NCBI RefSeq assembly: GCF_964340395.1 | Contig: NC_135556.1 | Span: forward strand, 26,750,562 to 26,814,561 | Source: Glandiceps talaboti | Lineage: Eukaryota; Hemichordata; Enteropneusta; Spengelidae | Direction: 5' to 3' | DNA length: 64,000 nucleotides | In this document: piece after piece, positions 12,551 to 24,278 of the stretch | Numbering within the stretch: the stretch's first letter is position 1 | How the letters are laid out: every line of letters starts with the position of its first letter | The notes under the pieces: generated by a model | What the model was told of the DNA's origin: nothing | Databases searched by the model: none | The model's input: only the letters and a program-made list of their open reading frames with translations | Program-made: the position numbers and the translations under genes

Positions 12551-13895
12551 ATTGGATTATTTCCTTTAGTGTCAACTATGCAAAGAAGAAAAAAAAACAA
12601 ATTATACAACTTTTGCTAAGGATATTGTTTTCAAAGAAACTTAAACACTACATCCTAAACCTTTATGGTTTTCATTCTTATTCCTTTCATATTTGGGGAA
12701 ACAATAGCATCCTAAAACACAACACAACACAACACTGTACTGGTTCTAACATTGTGTGGGTTATTTGAATTTTCACACTTATAGTACTGTTTATCGTACA
12801 GATCTGGTTGTACTTCATACCCAGTAAGGTTTATCATTTCCACTAGTGGGACACTGGTTACTATCTCAGTTTTTGTGTTGATGTTTCTTGGTTGGATGTA
12901 GCTCTTATCAAACATATTAATCATTGAAAGTGAATGCAATTATAATTTCATTGTATCTGATGACCCCAAACAGCTATTTCCATACCAAGACATAACTTTA
13001 AGTTATAATACCAGTCATTTAGTTAGTCATGACAAGACTATTGTCAATTTTTGTCATATATGTGTCATCACCAACAATCCAGAGGACAACAACTGAAGGT
13101 GTTAGATATTATCATTTTAAAAATCTTGGTATGGAAAATTTACCTTGATAATATAATAAAGTATGAAAACTGTAATTTACTCATTGCAATGTGAATAACT
13201 TGTCAGACAAATGAACTTTGATAGCTAAGATTCCGAAATTCAACATAAATAAAGAATGTTCTTGAGTATACTAGAGGATACTTTATTAACTTATTATACA
13301 ATATATTTAGTTTACTTTGAACATGTATTAAACAAGAATATAAGAAGAGAATATTAATTTGGCATTTCATTATCAAATCAATGCAATTGTTTCAACTTAG
13401 GACGTACTTTTGACGAAATTGGCATGCATCACTGTAAATCATTTTTCTCCCAAGTCTTTGGCAATATGAGTATTCTCCCACTGGAACGTATGCTGTGATG
13501 TGATGATGTCACTATAATCAATGACTCAAGGTGTCAACCACCGGCACTCTTATTTTGGTTGTTGTCATGGTATCCATTTGTATTTATTCTCAGTTAAACT
13601 TCAGGGCTTCTTGTACATTACAGCTAAGAATTAACTTTGGTCAGATATCATAAACTCTAAATTGCAAAGTTTACAAACCTGCAATGTGCCGATCTTCAAA
13701 CATGTGTTCCACATCGGTCGTACAAGTATACGTATGCACCTAGATCATACATGTAGAAACAGATACCCAACAAATCAACTCGTTGTTTGGGGACAATGTT
13801 TGCTGTATTAAAGCTACATAAAATACGTTTTTGTACATTATGTGTTAATCATCACATCTGTACCGTGTATAATGTTTAAAATATACCCGTCTTAC

Positions 13896-13965
13896 CTCTG
13901 TAGTTCGATATTTTCGCTATCGATCTCCACAAACTGCTCAGCTTCGAAATTTTTCTTCACTGTCC
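13896..13965 (-). other. TXNDC9 5' UTR exon (predicted)
   Basis: Read on the minus strand, a purine-rich block ends in acagag followed by GTAAGA (donor at 13895). The matching acceptor is tttgcatAG at 12577-12576, preceded by a strong pyrimidine tract, 25 bases before the TXNDC9 ATG. The exon has no ATG. The upstream edge is a guess. Confidence 0.55.
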
Positions 13966-14182
13966 GGATTGAAAATTCTCAGCTCAGGTTGTCAAATTGC
14001 GTACACATGAAACACGACTATTGATTGGCTAAGATTATTCAAATATGATTATAGGCCAATCAACGTACGGCTTATGTAAAGAAGAAAATATCCCAGGGTG
14101 CAATATAAAGTTGAAAGGTTACGGGGTCGGGATCACATGTCATGTCATGTTTCATTTGTCATGTGACTGGTATGTTATTTAC
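13966..14182. promoter_or_regulatory. Divergent promoter between TXNDC9 and IDS copy 1
   Basis: The two genes start head to head within about 300 bases. The gap has an ATTGG at about 14024-14028 and a CCAAT at 14055-14059, so CCAAT boxes face both ways. No TATA box is evident. Confidence 0.5.
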
Positions 14183-14242
14183 ATGCCTCTGAAACTTTTA
14201 CGAAGATTTTGTTGTCGATATCTGAAAGTTTGCTTTTTAGCA

Positions 14243-16461
14243 ATGGCTTCTGTCGTACTTATGCTTCTGATCGGTCATATACTGAGTTTGTCCAGCAAAA
14301 CTGAAGGTAAGACATAAACAGCATTGACTGTGAGGGCAAGGAGGAACAAATAAGACTCGATAAAAAACATATACTTTTACTGTACAGACTGTTTACCACT
14401 CCCCCTCAGTATATTTTACTGTACAGACCACAGGCACTCGAATCAATCTGTATTTTTTTTATGTATGGCAAATAAGACTCATTTACCATGCATTAAAAAA
14501 AATCATACAGACTGATTCGAGTGCCTGTGGTACAGACTGTTTACCACTCCCCCTCAGTATATTTAGATACTGAGTGTCGAAAGAGAAAAAAACTACGAAA
14601 ACAACATAGAATTACAGATGATTGTAAATGTTTATAACTATAAAACATGAGGAAGAGAGTAAAACCAACAATACAAATATTGCATATACTGTACAGAAAG
14701 AAAGAAGAATTAAAAGTGTTTTATATTTCACTTTTTACACTTGGCAGTGGCACCATAGAAATTAGAAATTTACATTGTATAGAATGCCACATGTTCTATC
14801 TAAAGTTTTCTGCTTATTTTAACTTATTTTAGTTTCCTTTACTAATTTCTTTTTCATTTGAGCTTTGTAACTGTTTGTAATTCCTTGGCAATTATTACAT
14901 GTTCAAATAAATTGCCAAGCAAAAAACAAAACAAAACAAAAAAAGTCAGATAGCTAAGTCTCTGGGCCAATATTTCAAGTCAGACTAACAGTCTGTAAGC
15001 TAAGTCTCTAGGCTACATTATTATTAGCTCTGGAAATATGTTGTCATTCATTCCAACACATCTTTATTCCAACTTTGCTATTCTTATCTTGTCTCTGGAT
15101 GAATCTGTGACTGCTAAACTTGTATACTATTAAAACTGAGTGAGTCCACGTCAAAGTCTCTCAGATTCAACTAGTAGTAGACATGCTAAAATATTCAGTG
15201 TATTTGATGAAACATAGAAAAAAATCATACTTATCATAATCTTATCCATATGTTCAGACACATGTGGTTGCTAGGTGATAGCCTTGTGAGTAATCTATGT
15301 ACTGATTTTAACAATGTTGGTTGAGACAACTCGGACAAAATCGGCCAACAGTAAAGTGATAGCCGGTAAGATATACCAGTGCTAGTAAATCAGAACTTTG
15401 CTCTGTAACTACTGAGTTTATAATTTCTGTTTTGCAGGTAGTAAACCCAATGTTCTGTTTGTAGTGTATGATGATTTGAGACCAACTGTAGGGTGTTATG
15501 GTGGGGAATATCCATACATTACACCCAATCTTGATCAGTTAGCAAAATACTCAGTCCGATTTGATAGGGCTTATGCACAGGTAAGTATTAATTATACCAG
15601 GTAACAAGAAGAACAACTTGCCCATGAGTATTGAAAATGTGTTGGTACTGAAATTATAAAGGCATTTATATTGTTTATTTTTTCATAAAAAAGACAACCA
15701 CCCCAGACAAGTACATGTAATACTAGTAATTAATAAGTTACAATGTGTCCAAGATTTTATGCCATTCCAAAAATGTCAGTTGGAAAAGAGGCGGAGCATA
15801 CTGCATCTTTTTAGATACAAGCTATTTCACGTTCAAATGTACTTCACAACAGCAAATTTTACTGGTCTGTTCGATGATTATAATGAAGAAAATTGTATGG
15901 TGTGCTTCCCCACCATACGTCCAAAGTTCTTCAACACTTGTAACCTGTTACTATAGAGACCAATTTAATGAGACAATCTGTTGTACTTTCTAGATTCCTT
16001 GGAGAGTTTACAAGCGTTATAAGAGCATAGATTGATCAGCTGTCACATAACAATTGCATCCTATTAGATACCAATTTCTACAACTCAGTAAACCCAAGTC
16101 ACAGTGTGGTTTAAATCTTGGCCAAGGACTTTAAAAAAAAATATTCATATTTTTACTTGTGAGTGAATAAACAGTGAAAGCAAACAATACAAAATGGGTT
16201 CAGAGGTGTTTGAAAATGTCCAAAATCATTTTGATTTCAGCAAGCAGTATGTGGACCAAGTAGAACCTCTTTCTTAACTGGTAGACGTCCAGATACCACT
16301 AGGTTGTATGATTTTGGTTCATATTGGAGAGAGTTTGCTGGCAACTTTACCACAATTCCACAACATTTCAAAGAAAATGGATACTTTACAGTTTCAATGG
16401 GAAAAGTCATGCACCCAGGTAAACAGGTATTCTTTTGTATTGCGGCATGTTATTATAAACA

Positions 16462-16527
<66 letters not shown>

Positions 16528-19500
16528 TGTCTGTCTGTCTGTGTGTGTATATGTGTGTGTCTGTGTATATGTGTGTGTCTGTGTATGTGTGTGTGTCTGT
16601 CTGTCTGTCTGTCTGTCTGTCAATACTCCATCTATCTGTTTGTTGCCTGCCTACTTATCTGTTTATTTTCCATCACTTTACATTCCGTTTCATTCTATTT
16701 ACAGGCATTGCCTCCAATAACTCAGATGACTATCCATACAGCTGGTCACAACCTGCTTACCATCCATCATCACAGAAATATCACTGGACACCAGTCAGTT
16801 GAATGTTTTCTTTTATTTCTCTGAGTTCACAAGATATTTTGATATTCTTACTATAAAAGTGAAACCCAACAATAACAATAAGAAAGAAAATTAAATCAGA
16901 GAAAAGGCAATTTATAGCTAAGAATTTAAAAAAAAGGGGTTAACAGAAATAAACAGAAAACTATGTCATTCTTGTAGAGTATTCAAAAATACATTCAAAT
17001 AACAATGCAAAAGTAAGCTCATAGCCAAATTTTACTCAATGTACAAATAAACAAGAAACATGTGAAATCCTGTACTGTTTCCCCTTACATTCAAAAAATA
17101 CCTGTCTTTTGCGTAATACCAATTCCAAGTGTTATGTCTTGCAGTATATAAACTAAGATATAAGTCATTCCACCCTCACTGACCTCAAGTCATTCCACCT
17201 CATTGCCTTCTCTTTCTATGAAAGGGGTAGGCTGATACTTCAGGGCGCTCTGACAAGGCTTATTTTACAGATTATTATTATTATTATTATTATTATGTTA
17301 TATCATTATTTGCAATTTTTGTTAAATCAACAGTCATGTCCTGGTCCAGGTGGCAACCATTACAGAAATCTTAATTGTCCACTGGATGTAAAAGTACAGC
17401 CAGAAGGAACTCTACCAGATATCCAAAGTACAGAGTACGCCATTGAATTATTAACAAATATATCCCAACAACAAAAGACTCAGTCAACCAAAGAAAAACA
17501 GCCTTTCTTTCTGGCATTAGGATATCACAAACCACACATCTCATTCAAGTATCCACAAGAATTCCAGGATCTTTATCCGTTATCCAGTATCAAGCTGGCT
17601 CCAAATCCTACTGTTCCACCCAAGATGCCACACGTTGCCTGGGAAACCATGATGATGATACGGAAGAGGGATGATGTGAAAGCTTTAAATCTGAGCTACC
17701 CATGGGCACATGTACCAGATGAATTCCAGGTAACACTAATACATAGTCACATAATTTATGCCAGGGGAAGGGGTCAATCACACATGACAGTTGGAGTCAG
17801 TTTTGAAATATACAGTGTCAGCCAGTCAATTTATGCCATATATTTACACTCTAGTTTTGGACTGAATAAATTAACACAAGATAACACCATGGTAACAACA
17901 AACTTTTCTTTTTATGGCAGTTTTTTGATTGTGTTCATTTGTATTGATTTGGGGAAAAAAGCCAGTTTTCATAAAAGAGCACCATTGGTTGTGTTAACTA
18001 AATTAGTCTAGCAGAAATATTCTGTAGAAAGCATTCATGCTATTTCAAACTTTCATGGACCTTGTGTTAGACAGTGCCCTCTTGAGATGAATCAGTCATA
18101 ATTGACTTCATTATATTTGAATGATACCATAAATTACAACATACATGGACAGCTATGCATGCTATGAGGAAAGTATTGGTACCTCTCTATCATGTCACAA
18201 AATTGTCACCCTGCCACTAGGGGGCGATATTTATAAGGAAAAGATTTGAGAAAAGAAATAAAAAATACCAGATTTTGTTATTTCTGTTTAACAATATAAA
18301 TCTATTGGATACCAATGTGTAAAGCAGTTTCACATTGAGTGACAGTAAGTGGTCATGTATAAATGATGTTTTATGTTTTGAGAAAACACTCTACTATGGA
18401 AATACTTCCGTCACATTTGATGGTAATCTTAACAAAACTTCATACATGAGCGCCGGGGGTGGGGGTGGGGGTGTTATCATGTTTTAGTTTATGTTCAAAG
18501 AGGTCATTATTATCACAATTTTCTTAATCTATAACTTAGGAAATCTAAAATCTAAAAAATTATGAACCAAGGAACAAAGCAGATACTAGTGAATAGATCT
18601 TTGGAGATTGTTGAAATGTAGATAAGTGAAAACTTTCATAACAAAACTAAACTTTATATGTATTTGTTTTGTTCAGCTGAAGATACGACAGAGCTACTAT
18701 GCATCAACTACATATGTTGACAGTGAACTTGGTAAAGTGTTATCACACTTGGACCAGCTGGGCTTTGCTAATGATACAGTGGTTGTAGTCTTTGGTGACC
18801 ATGGTAAGACAAAGTCAAAATCAAGTCCATAAACAATAATTCAGTTAAAGCTCTACTACCTGCATCAGGGACACTTTTTTTTCATCAAAGAACCAAAAAA
18901 ATGTATTCACTAAAAAATGCGCAATTACTTGATTGATTATCAGTGTATAAAATCCTTCTTTTTCACCTGTAGGGTGGTCACTTGGTGAGCATCAAGAATT
19001 TGAGAAATATCAAAACTTTGAGACAACTACCAGAGTGCCTATGATAGTCTATGTACCAGGACTGACTGATAAAGGACTCAAACCAAAACCATCAGGAGAA
19101 AAGTTTCCCTTTATTGATCCTTTGAAACATGGTCCAAAGTTACCAGATAGTCACCAGAATGACAAAGATTTGAAACCTAAGAAATATGACCCAAAGAGAG
19201 ACTATGTAGAACCACAGAAATCGGGATATGCCAGTGAACACTTTGTTGAGTTAGTTGATATCTTCCCAACATTATCAGAATTAGCAGGACTAGAGATTCC
19301 AAAAACGTGTCCTGAAAATCCATTCAAAGTTGATTTCTGCACAGAGGGAACCAGTTTTGTACCGGTCATAGAAAATGTAGTGACTGGAAAGTATGGACGC
19401 CAATTTCTATGGAAGAATGCAAGTTTTAGTCAGTACCCCAGACCATCAGATGAACCACAACCCAATTCTGACTTACCTGACTTGAGGGATATCAGAATAA

Positions 19501-19742
19501 TGGGGTACACTATGAGAACTGTAGACTACAGGTACACTGAATGGCTAGGCTTTGACCCCACTCATTTTAAAGTTGACTGGTCTGAAGTACATGGCAGAGA
19601 ATTATATATTTATAGTTCTGATGTGAATGAAGATAACAATGTAGCTGGAGAGATGCAATATCAGGATTTATGCCAGGAGTTGTCTCAGAAATTAAGACTT
19701 GGTTGGAGAAGTGCTCTACCTAAATCATACAGAGTAGATTGA
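14243..19742 (+). CDS. IDS: Iduronate-2-sulfatase-like, copy 1
   Basis: Seven exons, 14243-14306, 15438-15580, 16241-16418, 16705-16793, 17334-17729, 18677-18803 and 18973-19742, give 588 residues (human IDS 550). A hydrophobic signal peptide ([16 protein letters not shown]) opens the protein; an in-frame ATG at 14183 would add 20 residues. Metal ligands Asp33-Asp34 lie in YDDLRP. The formylglycine site is C73-G-P-S-R, fitting [21 protein letters not shown] and GDHGWSLGEH supply the conserved Lys, His and Asp/His. The C-terminal subdomain has [25 protein letters not shown] and WLGFDP. Family role: lysosomal removal of 2-O-sulfate from iduronate in heparan and dermatan sulfate. Substrate here is inferred. 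Position X of the active site is Gly, where human and copy 2 have Ala. Confidence 0.95.
14382..14564 (+). repeat. Inverted repeat nested in 35-bp direct repeats
   Basis: Identical 35-bp direct repeats (starting gtacagactgtttaccactc) lie at 14382-14416 and 14530-14564. Between them an inverted repeat at 14427-14531 has arms accacaggcactcgaatca and tgattcgagtgcctgtggt. It sits in IDS copy 1 intron 1. Confidence 0.85.
16463..16622 (+). repeat. (TG)n/(TGTC)n microsatellite
   Basis: About 30 TG units pass into mixed TGTC and TGTA units. It fills much of IDS copy 1 intron 3. Confidence 0.95.
17273..17297 (+). repeat. (ATT)n microsatellite
   Basis: Eight ATT units, about 40 bases before the IDS copy 1 exon at 17334. 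Confidence 0.9.
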
Positions 19743-20309
19743 AGGGATCACAAGTAGAATAGTGTCCACTCATTGCATATGCTACAAATCAGGGTTATGC
19801 TAGAGGGTCTACTCCAGTTCCTATCAATAACTTACCCATAGGTTAATACATATGTGTACTATTGTACAGTAGTCAGTCCTCGGTTCTACAGTCTTGCATT
19901 TTGCTATGAACGAGTGAAACTTGGCTCATGGTTACCATATCTTTTATGGCATTTCATATTGTTGTATTTTCTTCTATGATCTATTTGTGCTCATATTAAC
20001 CCAGATTCTAGTCTGTAAACTCACTAAGTATACATGTTATTTTCTTACAAACCTTTAAACAAAGTACAGTTGCTGAAAAGTACAAACAACCAGACATTTT
20101 TACACAGGCTTTTAAAGTACATTTACTATTGATATGGTTACAATATGGTATTATAGTCCAATAGACATGTATGTAACCTTTGACATGGACAGATTTGATT
20201 GGTTTATTGAGACTGACAGAGTGATTGGTTGATTGAGACTGACAGATTTGATTGGTTGATTGAGAATGACAGTGATTTGTGTATAATCTTCAATGTATGT
20301 GACTCCTAA

Positions 20310-20315
20310 AATAAA
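20310..20315 (+). terminator. Polyadenylation signal candidate for IDS copy 1
   Basis: AATAAA lies about 570 bases after the IDS copy 1 stop codon and just before the repeat-rich spacer. Confidence 0.45.
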
Positions 20316-20384
20316 ATATTTTGTATGTTACAATTAAAATATTTAAATAATAAATTTTAAATTATATGTTGTACCTATTGACCC

Positions 20385-20850
20385 GCCACCAACGTTGATG
20401 GAGGGTCCATGTTGTACTTGAGTTATAGAGAGAGAGGATGAATGTTAAGTGAGTGCACCACCAACGTTGGTGGAGGGTCCATGTTGTACTTGAGGTATAG
20501 AAAGAGAGAGAGAGGATAAATGTTGAGTGAGTGGGTGAGTGAGTGAGTGAGTGAGTGAGTGAATGAATGAGTGCACCACCAACGTTGGTGGAGGGCCATG
20601 TTGTACTTGAGTTATAGAGAGAGAGGATGAATGTTAAGTGAGTGCACCACCAACGTTGGTGGAGGGTCCATGTTGTACTTGAGGTATAGAAAGAGAGAGA
20701 GAGGATAAATGTTGAGTGAGTGGGTGAGTGAGTGAGTGAGTGAGTGAATGAATGAATGAGTGCACCACCAACGTTGGTGGAGGGCCATGTTGTACTTGAG
20801 TTATAGAAAGAGAGAGGATGAATGTTGAGTGAGTGCACCACCAACGTTTT
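20385..20850 (+). repeat. Compound tandem array with palindrome CCACCAACGTTGGTGG
   Basis: A ~186-bp higher unit is repeated about 2.5 times. Each unit has two half-units with the 16-bp palindrome, then ccatgttgtacttgag, a GA-rich run, and (GAGT)n. The half-units differ in having ggtcc or ggcc after the palindrome. Confidence 0.9.
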
Positions 20851-20857
20851 TATTTGA

Positions 20858-20887
20858 TTTTGAATCACCTTTAAAGGTGATTCAAAA
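20858..20887. repeat. 30-bp perfect palindrome
   Basis: The arms ttttgaatcaccttt and aaaggtgattcaaaa are exact inverse complements with no loop, at the right edge of the compound array. Confidence 0.9.
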
Positions 20888-21319
20888 TGCTCACATTCAC
20901 TATCGCTAATTTGCTAGACGACATGTTTGTGAAACGCATTCTGGTTTTAAAACTTTACAAAAGCGTCTGCAAACACCTTAAAATGACCTTTTTTCAGTCA
21001 GTTCCCTTCGGATTTACTTCGAGAGTTTTCGGGTATTTCCGGTCACACCTAGACCACGGGATTTTATGACGTCATAAGGAGACATGGTTAGCATGTAGCC
21101 TATGATGAGCGTAGTCAACAGGTGAATAAAACTCAACAGCATTGTGAAAAAATGCATTGCTGGTGGTTGTAATAGACATCAGTAAACAAAAACTACACTC
21201 TACATGTCTTATTAACCAACATTTACTGATATTTACTCACACTTCCTGACTAATTGTCAGTGTCTGTGGGTATAAATGCTAAAATATTATGTCCCCATAT
21301 TATGGCAAAATAAATCAAA

Positions 21320-21545
21320 ATGGCTAGACTAGATATACATTCAGTGACTTTTATTTATCTGATTTTTTATTATTTGCCAATAAGAAGCATCTCGGCATCT
21401 CAAGACTTCAGGATATCACAAACCACACATCTTATTCAAGTACCCACAAGAATTCCAGGATCTCTAGCCATTATCCAGTATCAAGCTGTTCAAAATCCTA
21501 CTGTTCAATCCAAGATGCCACACGCTGCCTGGGAAACCATGATGT
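21320..21545 (+). pseudogene. Broken IDS fragment (part of exon 5)
   Basis: Positions 21410-21545 match IDS copy 1 exon 5 (about 17519-17655) closely, from the GYHKPHI codons to the WETMM codons. An in-frame stop follows EFQDL and substitutions accumulate after it. Upstream, 21320-21405 opens with an ATG and a hydrophobic stretch (FIYLIFYYLPI) ending in SASQ, which resembles a signal-peptide exon, possibly the first exon of the same lost copy. The fragment stops abruptly where the 48-bp minisatellite begins. Confidence 0.75.
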
Positions 21546-23045
21546 TGAGTCAGTCAGTAGACAGGCTATAGTTTATGAGTGCAGTGGAGTCACAGATTCA
21601 GTCAGTACATGCTATAGTGAATGAGTGTATTGAAATCACAGATTCAGTCAGTAGACAGGCTATAGTGAATGAGTGTATTGGAATCACAGATTAAGTCAGT
21701 AGACAGGCTATAGTGGATGAGTGTAGTGGAGTGACAGATTCAGTCAGTAGACAGGCTATAGTGAATGAGTGTAGTATAGTCACAGATTCAGTCAGTAGAC
21801 AGGCTATAGTGAATGAGTGTAGTGGAGTCACAGATTCAGTCAGTAGACAGGCTATAGTGGATGAGTGTATTGGAATCACAGATTCAGTCAGTAGACAGGC
21901 TATAGTGAATGAGTGTAGTGGAGTCACAGATTCAGTCAGTAGACAGGCTATAGTGAATGAGTGTAGTGGAGTCAGAGATTTAGTCAGTAGACAGGCTATA
22001 GTGAATGAGTGTAGTGGAGTCACAGATTCAGTCAGTAGACAGGCTATAGTGGATGAGTGCAGTGGAGTCACAGATTTAGTCAGTAGACAGGCTATAGTGA
22101 ATGAGTGTAGTGGAGTCACAGATTTAGTCAGTAGACAGGCTATAGTGAATGAGTGTAGTGGAGTCACAGATTTAGTCAGTAGACAGGCTATAGTGAATGA
22201 GTGTAGTGGAGTCACAGATTTAGTCAGTAGACAGGCTATAGTGAATGAGTGTAGTGGAATCACAGATTCAGTCAGTAGACAGGCTATAGTGAATGAGTGC
22301 AGTGGAGTCACAGATTTAGTCAGTAGACAGGCTATAGTGATGAGTGTATTGGAATCACAGATTCAGTCAGTAGACAGGCTATAGTGAATGAGTGTAGTGG
22401 AGTCACAGATTCAGTCAGTAGACAGGCTATAGTGAATGAGTGTAGTGGAGTCAGAGATTTAGTCAGTAGACAGGCTATAGTGAATGAGTGTAGTGGAGTC
22501 ACAGATTCAGTCAGTAGACAGGCTATAGTGGATGAGTGCAGTGGAGTCACAGATTTAGTCAGTAGACAGGCTATAGTGAATGAGTGTAGTGGAGTCACAG
22601 ATTTAGTCAGTAGACAGGCTATAGTGAATGAGTGTAGTGGAGTCACAGATTTAGTCAGTAGACAGGCTATAGTGAATGAGTGTAGTGGAGTCACAGATTT
22701 AGTCAGTAGACAGGCTATAGTGAATGAGTGTAGTGGAATCACAGATTCAGTCAGTAGACAGGCTATAGTGAATGAGTGTAGTGGAGTCACAGATTTAGTC
22801 AGTAGACAGGCTATAGTGGATGAGTGTAGTGGAGTCACAGATTCAGTCAGTAGACAGGCTATAGTGAATGAGTGTAGTGGAGTCACAGATTCAGTCAGTA
22901 GACAGGCTATAGTGAATGAGTGTAGTGGAGTCACAGATTCAGTCAGTAGACAGGCTATAGTGGATGAATGTAGTGGAGTTACAGATTTAGTCAGTAGACA
23001 GGCTATAGTGAATGAGTGTGGTGGAGTGACAGATTCAGTCAGTAT
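21546..23045 (+). repeat. 48-bp minisatellite, about 31 copies
   Basis: The unit holds gtgaatgagtgtagtggagt, cacagattcagtcagtagac and aggctata. Variant sites (ttcag/tttag, gaatg/ggatg, gagtc/gaatc) make a fingerprint: ten units at ~21859-22338 recur in the same order at ~22339-22817, offset by about 479 bases. Long open frames arise from the stop-free, three-divisible unit. Confidence 0.95.
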
Positions 23046-23139
23046 TTGGGATACTGATTAACAAGTATGACATTTACTTCTAAACTAGTTTCAAATAGAA
23101 CTAGACGAGTAAGAAAATTATTCCGAAACAAGAAAGAAC

Positions 23140-23272
23140 TCTGATGTAACACAGCACAATTTTATTTAACTCTATAATTCTATAACATAGCACAATTTTA
23201 TAAAACTGTACATAACTCTATAACATAGCACCATTTTATATAACTCTATAACTGTATATAATTCTATAATTT
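23140..23272 (+). repeat. Short degenerate repeat (ataacatagcacaatttta)
   Basis: Three to four related blocks combine ctctataactct-type text with catagcacaatttta. Confidence 0.7.
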
Positions 23273-23384
23273 TCCGCGTTTTTTTTTATATAAAGGATAA
23301 AGTAATCATATTATAATCATTAGTTCCTCTGTCGTCAAAATGACTGTCTGTTTGCCAAAATGATTTGTCAGTGCATTATATAAT

Positions 23385-23925
23385 TCATTACATTAAAGTA
23401 TGTTTAACATGAAATGTTAAAATAAAATTCACTACATTAAAGTATGTTTAACATGAAATGTTTAAGATAAAATTCACTACATTAAAGTATGTTTAACATG
23501 AAATGTTAAGATAAAATTCACTACATTAAAGTATGTTTAACATGAAATGTTTAAGATAAAATTCACTACATTAAAGTATGTTTAACATGAAATGTTAAGA
23601 TAAAATTCACTACATTAAAGTATGTTTAACATGAAATGTTTAAGATAAAATTCACTACATTAAAGTATGTTTAACATGAAATGTTAAGATAAAATTCACT
23701 ACATTAAAGTATGTTTAACATGAAATGTTTAAGATAAAATTCACTACATTAAAGTATGTTTAACATGAAATGTTTAAGATAAAATTCACTACATTAAAGT
23801 ATGTTTAACATGAAATGTTAAGATAAAATTCACTACATTAAAGTATGTTTAACATGAAATGTTAAGATAAAATTCACTACATTAAAGTATGTTTAACATG
23901 AAATGTTAAGATAAAATTTAGACAT
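23385..23925 (+). repeat. 44/45-bp minisatellite, about 12 copies
   Basis: The unit combines attcactacattaaagtatg with tttaacatgaaatgttaaga taaa. Copies come in two lengths, with gttaag or gtttaag, alternating over much of the array. It lies just downstream of the IDS copy 2 stop codon. Confidence 0.95.
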
Positions 23926-23989
23926 CAATACATTCAATGTACATTTTCTAACAGCAAGTTTTCATTAAAACTTTTTCTGTTGTTTGAAT

Positions 23990-24213
23990 TTTATTTGCAA
24001 CCTGACAGTTACTAGTGAATCTACTTCTGTAATATAATTTTCAAATTTTGAAGTAATATTTCTAAAGTCAAAATTTTAAGATATGGTTCTATAAATGTAA
24101 GTAGTTAAAACAGTAATTTTCATATGAAAACTGTTTGTTATGAACTTTCCATTCGACTCTTAAAACACTTTAATTCACTTTTTTAAAATTCGAATCTGAA
24201 AATAAGATTTATT
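23990..24213 (-). terminator. Polyadenylation signal candidates for IDS copy 2
   Basis: Minus-strand AATAAA occurs at 24208-24213, 66 bases past the stop, and at 23990-23995. Either could end the transcript; I cannot choose. Confidence 0.4.
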
Positions 24214-24278
24214 TTATAATTATGTCATTTAAACTTTCAACTCTAAAAATATAAAAATATGACAATTAAAAACTACTA

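Noticed and set aside
14045-14242. Longer N-terminus for IDS copy 1
   Set aside because: The open frame extends upstream through the CCAAT region, but the signal peptide fits a start at 14243, or at most 14183.
17295-18011. IDS exon 5 extending to 18011
   Set aside because: The frame stays open by chance; the family sequence stops at the donor after position 17729, and the next exon resumes at 18677.
21691-23061. 200-225-codon open frames on both strands
   Set aside because: They come from the 48-bp repeat, whose length divides by three; both strands being open argues for chance.
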